Notes: generated from the letters alone by a model not told the origin. Shown: positions 19,043-28,579, numbered from the stretch's first letter. The stretch: 64,000 nt of DNA from AWTP1-13 sp963840075 (GCA_963840075.1 CAWIXS010000005.1:186001-250000); one strand, 5' to 3'. Made by a program: numbers and translations.

Positions 19043-19195
19043 TTACCTCACACCCTGCTTGTGCCCCTGCCCACGCCGGGCCTGCTCGATTTGCTCGTTG
19101 GTGATGCGGGGCGCCTTGCGATCGGTCGGCCGCTTCGGCGCTTCCGTGCCTGTCGGCTTCCCGTGCGCGGGCGGGTCACTCGCCGGGAAGCTCAT
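19043..19195 (-). CDS. Small conserved hypothetical protein (FPASDPPAHG type)
   Basis: The readable part MSFPASDPPAHGKPTGTE and the following Lys/Arg-rich tail resemble a short protein often seen in Hyphomicrobiales. The frame extends upstream through a charged stretch (RKKRKEKDEKVDRSLD) to about 19260 without an ATG; a rare start such as ATC after GGAGG is possible. The start is therefore unsure. Confidence 0.4.
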   Translation of the reverse strand: MSFPASDPPAHGKPTGTEAPKRPTDRKAPRITNEQIEQARRGQGHKQGVR

Positions 19196-19269
19196 ATCGA
19201 GCGACCGGTCAACCTTCTCGTCCTTCTCTTTCCGTTTCTTGCGGATACAGACCTCCGCCGCGGTTCCGA

Positions 19270-19308
19270 AATGAAAAGAGCGGTGCGACGGGGGGTGGCG
19301 CACCGCTC
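19270..19308 (-). terminator. Probable intrinsic terminator (minus strand)
   Basis: A perfect 10-base stem GAGCGGTGCG (19278-19287) pairs with CGCACCGCTC (19299-19308). On the minus strand it is followed by TTTTCATTT. It would stop transcription coming from higher coordinates. Confidence 0.55.
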
Positions 19309-19474
19309 TCATTATGCGCCGGAGGATGAGGGAGGGTCCTCCGACTCTCGGACAGACCGGGGGAGGTCCGTCCTTTGGGTGCCTGGAGAACGACAGGCAG
19401 AACGATTGGTTCCAGCCACCCGCTCGTAGCGGGAAAGTATGTTCCCTTTTCGTTAGCCATGCTGTCGCAGCCAA

Positions 19475-19700
19475 ATGCGCTACGATGTTGTCCGCTCAGC
19501 CGAAGACAAAAGCGTGCACGTGACCTTTCGCGGAGGCACGTTCGACGAGCTGCCGGCCCGCATCAAGCACATGGGGGCCGTGGCAAGGATTAAGCGGCGG
19601 CGAGATCGCGCGGCTGAAGCCGCACTATCGGCTACAAGTCGCCGAGCAGGGCTTCGCCGTCGTCTACCAGCACCTTGCCACCTTCTCGGCAATGATCTGA
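19475..19700 (+). pseudogene. Short hypothetical gene with one extra G
   Basis: The start MRYDVVRSAEDKSVHVTFRG leads to HMG, after which a run of five G shifts the frame. With four G the gene continues GPWQGLSGGEIARLKPHYRL to QHLATFSAMI and stops at 19700, about 74 residues. The reading is protein-like on both sides, so this is a one-base insertion in a homopolymer, either real or an error. Function unknown. Confidence 0.55.
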
Positions 19701-19713
19701 CGCCGCAGAGCCT

Positions 19714-20082
19714 CTATGAGACGAATCGCAAGAGCGCCCGCAGGTAAGGCCATACAATATCGACGATTTTTGTGCCGACGCCGTGAAACATGCCCAGCAC
19801 CACAGCGCCACCAACGGTGAGGAAGCTAGCCCAGCTCAGCAACCGTCCTCTGGAGCCCGTCTGCTGTCCATCTGTACAGCCGTCTTCTTTACCGGACCTC
19901 GGTGGCGGCGGAACTGCCGCTATGAGCGGGAGCGGCGGCGGGACAATGTCGGCCTTCGATTTCTTGAACGGCCGTCCGCGTCTGTTGCCTATCTTGACGT
20001 TGAACGTGCCGTCTTCGTTGTGGCTGGTGATGCGCGCCTTTGTGCTGACCAGGATTTCGGACCCAACTTCAGGCGGAGCCAT
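19714..20082 (-). CDS. Hypothetical protein with C-terminal membrane helix
   Basis: A 122-residue product with a basic middle (NVKIGNRRGRPFKKSKADIV), a Pro-rich linker and a C-terminal hydrophobic segment (LSWASFLTVGGAVVLGMFHG). The N-terminal part may be a small beta domain. A GGGGG stretch upstream of ATG 20082 could bind ribosomes. No family recognised. Confidence 0.5.
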   Translation of the reverse strand: MAPPEVGSEILVSTKARITSHNEDGTFNVKIGNRRGRPFKKSKADIVPPPLPLIAAVPPPPRSGKEDGCTDGQQTGSRGRLLSWASFLTVGGAVVLGMFHGVGTKIVDIVWPYLRALLRFVS

Positions 20083-20309
20083 TACGCGAACCCCCGTGAG
20101 CGGCGCCTACGCAGATCGATGAATGAGTTCCGACAATTATTGTCTCCCCGTCAAGCTTTGACAAGATTGTCCCCCGCGCACAACGGGCGACCCCCGTAGC
20201 GAAGCCGTTGAGACTCAACCAAGAAAAAAGCCTGCAACCAAGCCATCATCGCCCCTGAACCCCGCGCTCCGCGCGGCGCCCCGCGACCGAAATCTGTGCG
20301 CTACAGGCT

Positions 20310-20390
20310 ACCCCATATCCGCGAGCTTCAGCATCCGTGATGCGCACCCCGTACAAAATCCATGGGCCGCACCATCCGAAATCCATGATC
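20310..20390. repeat. Degenerate ATCC(G/A)TGA repeat cluster
   Basis: ATCCGCGA (20317), ATCCGTGA (20333), ATCCATGG (20358) and ATCCATGA (20380) recur at roughly 16-25 base steps, in the same context as the cluster at 17371-17430. The surrounding 20130-20520 has no convincing gene. Confidence 0.5.
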
Positions 20391-20525
20391 TGGGCGCCCG
20401 CCGCTGCCGCGGCGCCGGGCTGTCGTGCACCGAGCCGCGTCCCCCCGCTCGCTTCGCTCGCCGCGTCTCGGCCCTCCGGGCGTCCATCCCTGGCGCGAGA
20501 AGAACTCTCTGGTACACTGACGACC

Positions 20526-20750
20526 ATGAGCAAGCTCGTGGAAGATGCGGTGAGGGTGCTGCGGGAGATGCCTGACGACATGCAGGCGGCGGCCGCACGC
20601 GCCATCATCGAGTACAGCGCCGGCTCCGACGATGACGTGACGCTCTCCGACGAGCAAGTCGCCGAAGTGGAGCGCCGCATCGCCGATCCTAATCGCAATT
20701 TCCTGTCGCTCAGCGACACGCGCCATCGCCTACGCCACTTCGGCGTATGA
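20526..20750 (+). CDS. Putative antitoxin partner of the ParE-type toxin
   Basis: This 74-residue acidic protein (MSKLVEDAVRVLREMPDDMQ; DEQVAEVERRIADPN) lies directly before a ParE-like toxin, with ATGA overlap of its stop and the toxin start. Composition and position fit an antitoxin of a type II system. The DNA-binding fold is not obvious from the sequence. Confidence 0.75.
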   Translation: MSKLVEDAVRVLREMPDDMQAAAARAIIEYSAGSDDDVTLSDEQVAEVERRIADPNRNFLSLSDTRHRLRHFGV

Positions 20751-21025
20751 GATTGGTGGTTGATGTCGCCGCGTGGGACGACCTCAACCACATCGGCGCC
20801 TGGATCGGGAAGGACAACCCGAGCGCGGCACGTGCTGTGCTGGAGAAAATCCTGCGGACAATCGAACACCTGCACGCGTTCCCGCGGCTCGCGCGTCCCG
20901 GCCGCGCTCGCGGCACCTACGAGCGCGTGGTGCCCGGCACACCCTACCTCATCGTCTTCGAGCTCCGGCAAAACCCCGCAGTAATCATCATTGTCGCCGT
21001 TGCGCACGGCGCGCGAAACCGCTGA
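20747..21025 (+). CDS. ParE/RelE-family toxin
   Basis: The 92-residue product has the ParE pattern: an early helix pair (AWDDLNHIGAWIGKDNPSAA, VLEKILRTIEHLHAFPRLAR), then RARGTYERVVPGTPYLIVFE and the C-terminal VIIIVAVAHGAR. ParE toxins poison DNA gyrase, while RelE toxins cut ribosome-bound mRNA; this one looks closer to ParE. It is translationally coupled to the antitoxin. Confidence 0.88.
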   Translation: MRLVVDVAAWDDLNHIGAWIGKDNPSAARAVLEKILRTIEHLHAFPRLARPGRARGTYERVVPGTPYLIVFELRQNPAVIIIVAVAHGARNR

Positions 21026-21049
21026 CCCGGCACGGGCCCTGCCCGCGAG

Positions 21050-21325
21050 TCACCTGCCCCGCCAGAACCACAGCACGAGGAAGGCGCCGACTACCGCCGT
21101 GAGATAGTGCATCAAGGGGGACGGCAGTAGTCCCAAGAGCACCCCGACGTGGAAGCCGATGAACGCGCCGGCAATGCCGACGAGCGCACTCGTCACGTCG
21201 CTGTGCCGCGTAACGAATTGCCGGCGAAGCCACGTCTGGCCGTACCGATTGAAAACGAGGCCAGCAGCAATCCCGATCGCGAGCACGATGAGGAAGTTTG
21301 CGACAGCAGTTGTGATGATAGCCAT
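21050..21325 (-). CDS. GlsB/YeaQ/YmgE-like membrane protein (second copy)
   Basis: A 91-residue protein with three hydrophobic segments (FLIVLAIGIAAGLVFNRYG; ALVGIAGAFIGFHVGVLLGL; YLTAVVGAFLVLWFWRGR). The Gly-rich spacing fits the transglycosylase-associated (GlsB/YeaQ) family. Its start overlaps the stop of the related upstream gene by one base (TAATG), so the two are coupled. Confidence 0.75.
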   Translation of the reverse strand: MAIITTAVANFLIVLAIGIAAGLVFNRYGQTWLRRQFVTRHSDVTSALVGIAGAFIGFHVGVLLGLLPSPLMHYLTAVVGAFLVLWFWRGR

Positions 21326-21585
21326 TAGGTTCGCAGGATAAGTCGCGCCAGGAGGACGAGCACGATGGCACCGATCGCTGCCACAACGATCTGCGCAACG
21401 ATAGGATCACCGATCGGCATCCGGATGTTGAGGGCAGCAAAAAGATAGCTGCCAACGATCGCGCCAAGGATGCCCGTAACCAAGTAGCGCACAACGCCGT
21501 AGCCGCCGACAATGAAGCTCGCCAACCATCCGGCGACCAGGCCGACGACGAGAATGACGATGACGGTTTGAGCATCGAGGGTCAT
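21325..21585 (-). CDS. GlsB/YeaQ/YmgE family stress membrane protein
   Basis: An 86-residue protein with the family pattern GLVAGWLASFIVGGYGVVRY, LVTGILGAIVGSYLFAAL and a last helix VVAAIGAIVLVLLARLIL. These small inner-membrane proteins are often stress-induced; the exact role is unclear. It is the first gene of a two-gene unit. Confidence 0.85.
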   Translation of the reverse strand: MTLDAQTVIVILVVGLVAGWLASFIVGGYGVVRYLVTGILGAIVGSYLFAALNIRMPIGDPIVAQIVVAAIGAIVLVLLARLILRT

Positions 21586-21876
21586 GGCGGTACCTCATGG
21601 AAGCCGGCGCCCGGGGACGCATCACAGCAGGGCGCCTTTCGTTCAGCGCCCGAAGCCGAACATACGCGAAACTGACTGTCGGGCGTCAACAAAACTCTCG
21701 GCCACCAGACCGAGCTCCAGCTTCCCCTCTCCCCGCTGTGAAAGAAGCAGCTAACAAATTGATCTCCCTCGCATTCTGCGCGCCACCGGCGCGCTACAAT
21801 ATCCCCAGCGTGGCCTCTCCGCAGCTTAGCCCTGCGCTCACAGGGAGCGCAGGCATCGAGCTACGGAGACAACACC

Positions 21877-22105
21877 GTGTCCGATTTTTCACAGCAAAAG
21901 CTGCAGAAGCTCGTCGAGCTTGAAGGCTACGACGATGACGTTGACCTTATCGCCGATGCGGTCACCGACAGCGTCTGTCCCGCCATCTGTATGAACGCGG
22001 GCTGCGACTACACCGCGGAAATGGAGCCCGACCAGTCTCAAGGCTGGTGCGAGGTGTGCGGCACCAATTCGCTGAAGAGCGCGCTCGTGCTCGCCGGCAT
22101 CATAA
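21877..22105 (+). CDS. Conserved hypothetical protein with Cys pairs
   Basis: From GTG 21877 the product reads MSDFSQQKLQKLVELEGYDD and DSVCPAICMNAGCDYTAEME, with a further WCEVCGTN, giving Cys pairs that suggest metal binding. The protein-like part ends at ALVLAGII. The frame as it stands stays open to 22704 but soon reads as noise; a TAA lies at 22103-22105 in the next frame, so the natural end was probably lost by a small indel. It precedes another small gene by 14 bases. Confidence 0.6.
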
Positions 22106-22118
22106 GGGGGTGCGCGCC

Positions 22119-22412
22119 ATGCAGAAGAAAAACGAGCGCCCCGTTGTCGCGAAGCGCGCGGCGTCCGAGGTCGCGCCAGTCAAGCGACCCACGCACGCAC
22201 CGCCGCCGATCTACGCCCTCCGGGATTGGACCGTCAGAAAAACGAACGGCAAGTGGTACATCGCGCCGACCGCGCGCTTCGAGGACGAGCCAGAGTGGAG
22301 CAAGCCCTACGCGACGCTCCAGCGGGCGACGACCGCGATCGCGCGCAAGCTCGCCGACCAAGTCATCAAGCGGCACGAGCGCCGCTGCGACTACTACGGC
22401 ATCAATGATTGA
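22119..22412 (+). CDS. Hypothetical protein
   Basis: A 97-residue basic protein (MQKKNERPVVAKRAASEVAP, DWTVRKTNGKWYIAPTARFE, LADQVIKRHERRCDYYGIND). A ribosome site AAGGGGG lies just upstream of ATG 22119. It shares an apparent transcript with the preceding Cys-rich gene and is followed by an intrinsic terminator. No family recognised. Confidence 0.6.
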   Translation: MQKKNERPVVAKRAASEVAPVKRPTHAPPPIYALRDWTVRKTNGKWYIAPTARFEDEPEWSKPYATLQRATTAIARKLADQVIKRHERRCDYYGIND

Positions 22413-22691
22413 TGCCAACCTCAAGGCCCCGCCACCACGGGGCTTTTCTCTTTCTCCGCCTCCGCCCGCATCGCTTCGGGGGCACTGGCCGGTCGGACCA
22501 CGAGGTCGCCTCAACGTCGGCGAAGCTGTAGCGAACGCCTGCGACTTCGGCGAGCTCATCGAAGCAGGCCGGGCAGAGTTTCTTCCACCGGTCGAGCACG
22601 ACCACTTTCCAAGCCTCGTCGGGCTCAACGCGGTACGCAACGGGTTGCGCTTCTTGCACTTGCCGCAGGTATCGGAGCGCAGCGTCACCAT
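22402..22691 (-). pseudogene. Small CxxC protein gene, frameshifted
   Basis: The start at 22691 gives MVTLRSDTCGKCKKRNPLR, after which a frame change near 22635 is needed to reach YRVEPDEAWKVVVLDRWKKL, CPACFDELAEVAGVRYSFAD and SWSDRPVPP. Joined it looks like a small zinc-binding protein of a type common in Hyphomicrobiales mobile regions. The convergent terminator of the neighbour lies inside its 3' end. Confidence 0.5.
22426..22453 (+). terminator. Intrinsic terminator
   Basis: A stem GCCCCG/CGGGGC with loop CCACCA is followed by TTTTCTCTTT on the plus strand, 14 bases after the end of the gene at 22412. Confidence 0.75.
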
Positions 22692-23216
22692 GGGCAGACT
22701 GTAGCGCAGCATTGGGCAGTATGACTGCTGCACAAGAGCCGAGCAAATTTCTTTACCGGTCGTTAAGGGTTTTACCTGATGTACGTGCGTCGCTCGCGCC
22801 GGTATTGCGGGCACAATCACATCAGGAACCAGACGCACATGGCTCGACGCTGACGCGCGGGATCGAAATGTTGCCGCAAGACGCTCCCCTCATTGGGAAC
22901 CTCGACCGAAGAGCAGGTGATAACACCACATGCCATCTGCGATTTGATGCTGAGCGTTCTCAGTCGCGACAGCGAATCGCGCGGCATCTATGTGCGGCGG
23001 CGTTGGCAGGGACTAGTAGGACAGAGCCGGTGCTCGACTAGCAGACCTGCGATCGGAAACACAAATGATGGCAACCCTACGTTAGCTCGCTGATCTTGCT
23101 TGCGCTTGCTCTCGCTATGTTCGCGCTGGCGGCAACCTCTGCACCGGTGCGCGCGTGCCCGGGTGAGCATTGCCCCAAGACGCTACCCTGAAAGCGTATG
23201 GGGGAACTCGAAGCGC
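22692..23216 (+). other. Region with a possible small secreted peptide gene (23065-23191)
   Basis: Most of this stretch shows no gene. Near its end, ATGATG at 23065 is followed, after a one-base shift, by a signal-peptide-like run (LLALALAMFALAATSAPVRA) and CPGEHCPKTLP before a stop at 23191. If real, it is a secreted peptide of about 40 residues, now frameshifted. The evidence is composition only. Confidence 0.3.
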
Positions 23217-23690
23217 TCACAGCTTCTCCCGCAACTGCACGATCTTCCCGTCCACGACCTTCGCCATGACGTGGCCCGGCAAGCGCACGTGCTGCCCCGC
23301 CTGAAATCCCTGCGAGATTGTCCGTTGCCACACGCCAAAGAACATGAACTTCACGGACCAGACATTCGCCTCGTCGGTGTAGGGACCGGCCTCGTACAGC
23401 TCGATGCGGAAATCGCGCATCATCTCGTGCATTCCCTCGATGACTGCCAAGACACCATCGAGCCCGAGGCCCTGTATCATCGTCTTCTCGGTTTTCGGAT
23501 CACCATCGTCGCCGATCTGCAGATGATCCACGTCGGCCGCGACCCACCGCGTGAGCGTGGAGACGTCACCGCTCTCAAACGCGCGCAAGTATTCCCGCAC
23601 CGCGACCGGCAGGTCACCAAGTTCCGCAAGCTTCGAGCTGCGCTCGCGTTGGTGCAATCCGCGGATCTTCGCCCACAGCTTTCCTAGCAC
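23217..23690 (-). CDS. NTF2-like (SnoaL-type) protein
   Basis: The 157-residue product has an N-terminal extension and then the NTF2-like pattern: VAVREYLRAFESGDVSTLTR, WVAADVDHLQIGDDGDPKTE, a central helix MHEMMRDFRIELYE and C-terminal strands (GHVMAKVVDGKIVQLREKL). Members bind small molecules or act as isomerases or cyclases; no catalytic role can be inferred. The start at 23690 seems acceptable. Confidence 0.7.
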   Translation of the reverse strand: MLGKLWAKIRGLHQRERSSKLAELGDLPVAVREYLRAFESGDVSTLTRWVAADVDHLQIGDDGDPKTEKTMIQGLGLDGVLAVIEGMHEMMRDFRIELYEAGPYTDEANVWSVKFMFFGVWQRTISQGFQAGQHVRLPGHVMAKVVDGKIVQLREKL

Positions 23691-23767
23691 AGCGATCTAC
23701 TCATCGGCCGAAGCATCCACGCACTGTAAGTCGTATCCGGTTTCCCTGCTATCCCGGCGGCGGGCAC

Positions 23768-24136
23768 TTGAACGGACCTCTCGTTGGCGGTAATTCAGCT
23801 CAGCTTGCCACGGGCACTGAAGAGCAACACACGGGGCGCGGCCCAGTACGCGAAGATTCTGCCGAAGCCCACCTCTTCAAGCTCCTCATCCGCGACCTCA
23901 GCACCGGTGGTGTCGTCCGCCAGCAACGAGAAACTGACGGCTACGGCAACTTCGTCAAGAAGGAGTCAGCACGCCGAGGCGCTCGAAGCATGCAGGTGCG
24001 ATCCGCCACCATGAAATCAGCGTTCGACGACAGCGAACAATACGTGCTCACTGATCTCGGCCGCCAGTTCGTACACTACGCAATGAACGAATTAGCGCCC
24101 AGGATCACCTTCCAAAGCGGTAGCGCCACTGCCTGA
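23768..24136 (+). CDS. Hypothetical protein, possibly with small frame errors
   Basis: The C-terminal half reads well (FKLLIRDLSTGGVVRQQRET, DGYGNFVKKE, SEQYVLTDLGRQFVHYAMNE), but the N-terminus looks better in the neighbouring frame that starts at 23784 (MAVIQLSLPRALKSNTRGAA). A one-base shift near 23870 would join them. No family is recognised; the last part could be a small winged-helix-like domain. Confidence 0.4.
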   Translation: MNGPLVGGNSAQLATGTEEQHTGRGPVREDSAEAHLFKLLIRDLSTGGVVRQQRETDGYGNFVKKESARRGARSMQVRSATMKSAFDDSEQYVLTDLGRQFVHYAMNELAPRITFQSGSATA

Positions 24137-24185
24137 ATCAGCGATTTTCGAGTACCTCGACCGCAGTGAAGAAACACCGCCCGCC

Positions 24186-24600
24186 TCAGATCGTGAACTT
24201 CATCCGCTGCAGCCGGTATGCACCGATCGCGTTCTCGGGATCAACAACAATGACGAAATAATACTTGCCGGGTGCAATATCCGTTGTCGACCACGTCATC
24301 GAGCGCGATGCCCCCAAGGCAACATCCGATACCTCGATTGCCTGCTCGGCGACGTGGTCGCCGACTTCCTTGATCTCACCATCATTCGGGGTACCAGGCC
24401 GTGTAGTACGCCTTCACCTGCGTAGTCGGCAGCACCTTCTCGCATGCCTAGCAGGTGAGGTTCTCGAGCTCAATGTCCGCCGTGATCGAATTGCCGCTTT
24501 GGTGCAGCGCCACGGCAGGCTGGAGCACAAACGGTTCCTCGTATGGCACCGCGGGCGGGTCCTGGATTGGTCCGGTCGCGGAGATGCCGACCTCAGGAAC
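24186..24600 (-). pseudogene. Fragment of an exported Ig-like/CARDB-type protein
   Basis: Reading toward lower coordinates the fragment gives VGISATGPIQDPPAVPYEEP, NSITADIELENLTC, an in-frame TAG, then ACEKVLPTTQVKAYYTAWYP. After another shift follow VSDVALGASRSMTWSTTDIA, PGKYYFVIVVDPENAIGAYR and the stop at 24186. The pattern is a beta-sandwich repeat of CARDB type. The 5' end is missing where the RHS-like gene begins, so both were cut by one rearrangement near 24600. Confidence 0.5.
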
Positions 24601-25988
24601 CAGCCAGGTTGCAAACGAACTCGTTGATATCAACGGTGATGGTCTCGATGACTGGATGAATGCGGGCTCTGGTTCGATCACGTTCTGTCTCAACACGGGA
24701 TCGGCATGGGCGTCGTGCAATTCTCCCTGGAACATCGCCACGTCGTCTCGCGGCATCAATGGCTGGGACCGCGGCATCCGCTTCATTGATATCAACGGCG
24801 ACGGGCTGCCTGACTACGTAAGGTCGTACAGCTACAATAACAAATACTCAGGAACGCTCGATATCGAGAAGGGCACGCACAACTACGTGTACCTCGATAC
24901 GGGTTCCGGCTGGGCCACGAGTACGCTGCAGGTACCGGCGACGATTGTGAGCGCGGACAACATCCCTGCCGGAAGCTGGGGCGGCAGGATCGTCTATAAC
25001 GAGCTTGTCGACTGGAATGGCGATGGGATTCTTGACACCGATACGCAGACGAGCACGACAGCAAGGCCGGACTTGCTGAACAGAATTACGTTGCCGACGG
25101 GCGGGACGAAGGAGGTCGGCTACAGGTTTCTCGTCGCAGCAGGCGAGCCTGAGCCCGAACCTCGCGTTCCCGATGCTCCTTGTCGCGAGCACGACGAACA
25201 ACGATGGGGACGCGCGAGACGACGCAGTATACCTATGAAGGCGGGAAGATGTACGTCTCGGGAGACGCACGTGACCGACGCTTCGCGGGGTTTGAGAAAA
25301 TCACGAAGCAAGACGGCCTCGGCATCACGCAGACGTATTACCACCAAGGCGATACCGCATCCACGACCGGGGGCGAGTTGACCGACAGCTTCGCACTCCT
25401 CGGAAAGCCGTACCGCGAAGATGTGCTGTCGAGTTCCTCCAACACGCTGAAGAAGACGTTCTACCGGTGGAACGGGGCGGCCCTCACGTTAGTAGCGACG
25501 AGCTCCGCAAACAGCCACTCCCTCGACCTCGAACGCAACTCCACACGGTACGGCTCGATCAGCGACGCAAGCCAGAGCGGCCTCGACTTCTCCAACGATC
25601 TGACGCTTGCGGGGTGGGTGAGTTCGAATCCTTGGAAGCAGCGGCAGCGACCCCCCTCATCATCAAGCGCACCCATATCAACAACCAGCGCTCGTACAGC
25701 TGGTATCTCTACGCGCCGATGAACAAGCTGGCGTTCGATTCAGCCTCGACCGGCTCCGACGCGGCGTGTGAAGAGGGTGTGACGTGGAGCCCGTCGATGG
25801 ACACGTGGTACCACGTCGCCGTCACGAAGAGCGGCACCTCGGTCAAGTTCTACGTGAACGGATCGCAGCAAGGCTCGACGCAAACCTGCACGACGGCCTC
25901 TATCTACAACAGCACGACGCCGTTCGAAGTCGGCGGCTGGTCTGCCGGACCGTCGTATCATGACGGATTGATTGATGACGTGCGGGTG

Positions 25989-27432
25989 GGTGCCGTCCCG
26001 ATCGTGGTGGGAATTTGGTGAGGGGGTCTCCGGCAAGGTTGAGCGTAGCTCGTCAGGCGGCGAGGTCAATCGGCTCGGCAAGGGGCCGTGCGATCGACAT
26101 CCAGCCGTCGACCTTCCTGAGCACGATCTGACCGGACGCGAGCAGCGCCCAGAACAGCATCGCCGCCGTCTCGGCCGAGGGCAGCACGGTCTGCGTCTTG
26201 ATGCGCCGCTTGAACTCCAGATGCAGGCGCTCGATGGCGTTGGTGGTGCGCGCCGATTTCCATTGCTCGACGGGCAGCCGCGTGAAAGTGAAGAGCTTGT
26301 CGCCGGCCTCCTCCAGGCTCCTCGCGACGGCCTCGCACTTGTCGCGCCACTTGCGCACGAAGGCTTTGCGCCGCTTCTCGATGGCTTGCGGACTGTCTGC
26401 ATAGATCATGTCGCTGTAGTCGGCCGCAATCTCCTCGGCAAGCCGCTTCGGCGCATGCGCAATGAGGTTGCGCAGCTTGTGCACCGTGCAGCGCTGCATG
26501 GGCAGATCCGGCCATAGCGAGACGAGCGCCTTCTCCAGGCCGGGCGCGCCGTCGACAATGGCGAGCTCGGGGCGCTTGAGACCGCGCTTCGTCAGGTCGT
26601 CGAGAATGCCGCGCCAGGCGGCCTCGCTCTCGCCGCCCATGTTCTTGACGGCGAGCAGCACCTTCTGCCCGTCGCGCCGCACCCCGAGCACGACGAGCAG
26701 CGAGATCGACGTGGCCTTCCTGTCGAGCCGCACCTTGACGACGGTGCCGTCGAGGATGAGCCGCACGATGTCCTCGGCCAGATCGCGCCGGTTCCAGCTC
26801 TCCCAGTCGGCCTTGATCTGCCGCCACACGCGCGAGACCGTCGACTTGGAGATCGCGCCGCGAAAGATCGCCGTCAGGGCACGGCCTACGCGCCGAGTGT
26901 TGGTGCCGGCGAGATAGGCACCCGCGATCAGCGCATCGACCTCGCGGGTGCGCCGGCGGTAGGCAGGCAGGGTCTTGTTGACCCACTCGGTCGTCCGCCC
27001 GTCGGCGGTAGCGAGACGCGCGCGCGGCACCGCCACCGTCACCGCGCCGAAGCTGCCCAGCACCTGGCGCTCGCGCCGCCCGTTGCGGTGGCCTGTAGAG
27101 GGCACAGCGCCGGCCGCACCCTCATTGCCGAGCCCAGCTGCCGCCGCCGCACGCGCGCCCGCTGCGGTCTTGAGACGGGCGTAGCGCCCACGTCCAAGTG
27201 CTGCTTCCAGCTCCTCCTCGATCAGCGTCTCGATGAAGCCGCGGATCGTGCCGCGCACGCCGGCTTCGAGCGGTGTGGACCACCCCTCCTCCAGCAGGTG
27301 CTCCGAATCTGCTCCCGTGATATCCCTCGTCATGGCGTTGTCTCCGTCGGCGGCCACGAACCGCCGTTTTGGCTTTCAGATCAAGCCGGAGATAACGCCA
27401 CCTCCGATTCCAACCAATCCTGGGACGGCACC
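25989..27432 (-). mobile_element. IS256-family insertion sequence with 8-bp target duplication
   Basis: The 1444-bp element has ends GGTGCCGTCCC at the left and its complement GGGACGGCACC at the right, extending imperfectly for about 30 bases. It is flanked by the direct repeat TGCGGGTG at 25981-25988 and 27433-27440, the 8-bp size expected for IS256. It encodes one intact transposase on the minus strand. The perfect duplication shows a fairly recent insertion into the RHS-like gene. Confidence 0.95.
26053..27357 (-). CDS. IS256 family (mutator-type) transposase
   Basis: A full-length 434-residue transposase with the mutator-family segments LDGTVVKVRLDRKATSISLL (first catalytic Asp region), LAIVDGAPGLEKALVSLWPD (second Asp), MQRCTVHKLRNLIAHAPKRL (conserved C and H) and TTNAIERLHLEFKRRIKTQT (catalytic Glu). 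No frame defect is seen, so it may be active. Transposases of this family cut and paste DNA, leaving 8-9 bp repeats, as seen here. Confidence 0.96.
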   Translation of the reverse strand: MAADGDNAMTRDITGADSEHLLEEGWSTPLEAGVRGTIRGFIETLIEEELEAALGRGRYARLKTAAGARAAAAAGLGNEGAAGAVPSTGHRNGRRERQVLGSFGAVTVAVPRARLATADGRTTEWVNKTLPAYRRRTREVDALIAGAYLAGTNTRRVGRALTAIFRGAISKSTVSRVWRQIKADWESWNRRDLAEDIVRLILDGTVVKVRLDRKATSISLLVVLGVRRDGQKVLLAVKNMGGESEAAWRGILDDLTKRGLKRPELAIVDGAPGLEKALVSLWPDLPMQRCTVHKLRNLIAHAPKRLAEEIAADYSDMIYADSPQAIEKRRKAFVRKWRDKCEAVARSLEEAGDKLFTFTRLPVEQWKSARTTNAIERLHLEFKRRIKTQTVLPSAETAAMLFWALLASGQIVLRKVDGWMSIARPLAEPIDLAA

Positions 27433-27589
27433 TGCGGGTGTGGAGCAGGGAGCTCTCGGGGAGTGAGATCTCTGATTTGTATAGTTCGCCATTGACGGCG
27501 AGCAATGGATCAAGTCTGCAAGGGGCGTGGCAGTTCAACACCCGTACACCGATACGTCGGGGAACAACAACACGCTGACTGGTCAGAAT

Positions 27590-28579
27590 GGCTCTGTTCC
27601 GCGATCATGTAGTAGGCCCGGCGATCCGCGCGAAACCGTCATCGTCGACGATGCAATTTCAATGACTTAGGTGGATTGTGAAGGTTGGTGCAAGACAGGG
27701 TGCTGGAGTGGGATTGAACTGGGTGAGAGATAGTCGAGCAGGTTGCGCGGGAGCGAACAAGCGCATTCGGTGGGATGCGAACGGATCGGATGCACGTGAG
27801 GGGTGATGCGAGCGCGGAGATGCGCGTCCACGCCGCCGGTCGGCGAAGTGCTTGGTCGCATGAGCGGTGAGCAGATCGATGACTTTGCCGACAGGTTGTG
27901 CTCGCGCATGTAGGCGAGACCCGCCGCATTGATCAGATGCGTGGTATCGCCGGCGTTGAGCAACTAGGAAGTTCAATCGGCTCTTGGAGCCGTGGTCGAA
28001 AACGACGTGAACTGGTCGTTGCCGATCTGGGTGCACACGCGTTCTGCGCCTTGTGCCGCGCACCGGTATCGTCGACCGTGATCCAGGAGGCGGCATCGAG
28101 ACCTGAGCGCAGGACATCGCGCGCATTGTCAGAAAGGCGTCTGCCCTCGATCAACAATCGCACGAGCTGGCGCTTCGAGACGATGACGCCAGGTCGGCCA
28201 GCAGCGCAGCCAAGCGCGGCATGGTGGTCTGACCTGATGGTATTGGGCGAGCACGAAGCGTTTGAGCTGCGCACGAAGTGACTGGTGATGCCGGCCGGCA
28301 GCGGCGCAACGATGGTCTCGCCGGTCGGCAGCTGCCAGCGCTCGCGGCGCAAGAGCATCGTCTCGCCTGCACGATCAGGTCTGGACGACGAACTCCTCGT
28401 AGCCTTGAAACGCGCGCCGGCTGGAATGTTCTCGGCCTTGACGAGCTTGGTCTCGGTGATGGTGAGCTTTGCACGCTTGCACCACGCCGGCGATCTTGCG
28501 CTGGCCTTTGGTTGTCGCTCCAGGCGCGTGCTTCTATGCGCTCGTTGTTTCGCTTGCTACATCTTTGCCGAACAGAGCC
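27590..28579 (-). mobile_element. Degenerate IS with GGCTCTGTTC ends and 8-bp target duplication
   Basis: The 990-bp element begins GGCTCTGTTC and ends with the complement GCCGAACAGAGCC. It is flanked by GTCAGAAT at 27582-27589 and 28580-28587. On the minus strand it carries a broken transposase: KRAKLTITETKLVKAENIPA near the start, MLLRRERWQLPTGETIVAPL, then WITVDDTGARHKAQNA and LNAGDTTHLINAAGLAYMRE, in at least three frames. The family is a DDE type (VDDTGARH) that I cannot name with certainty. Its ends match the two MITEs at 35104 and 35535. Confidence 0.88.

Noticed and set aside
22047..22704. Read-through extension of the Cys-rich gene beyond 22105
   Set aside because: The extension becomes Arg/Ser/Pro noise and overlaps the well-supported gene at 22119 in another frame.
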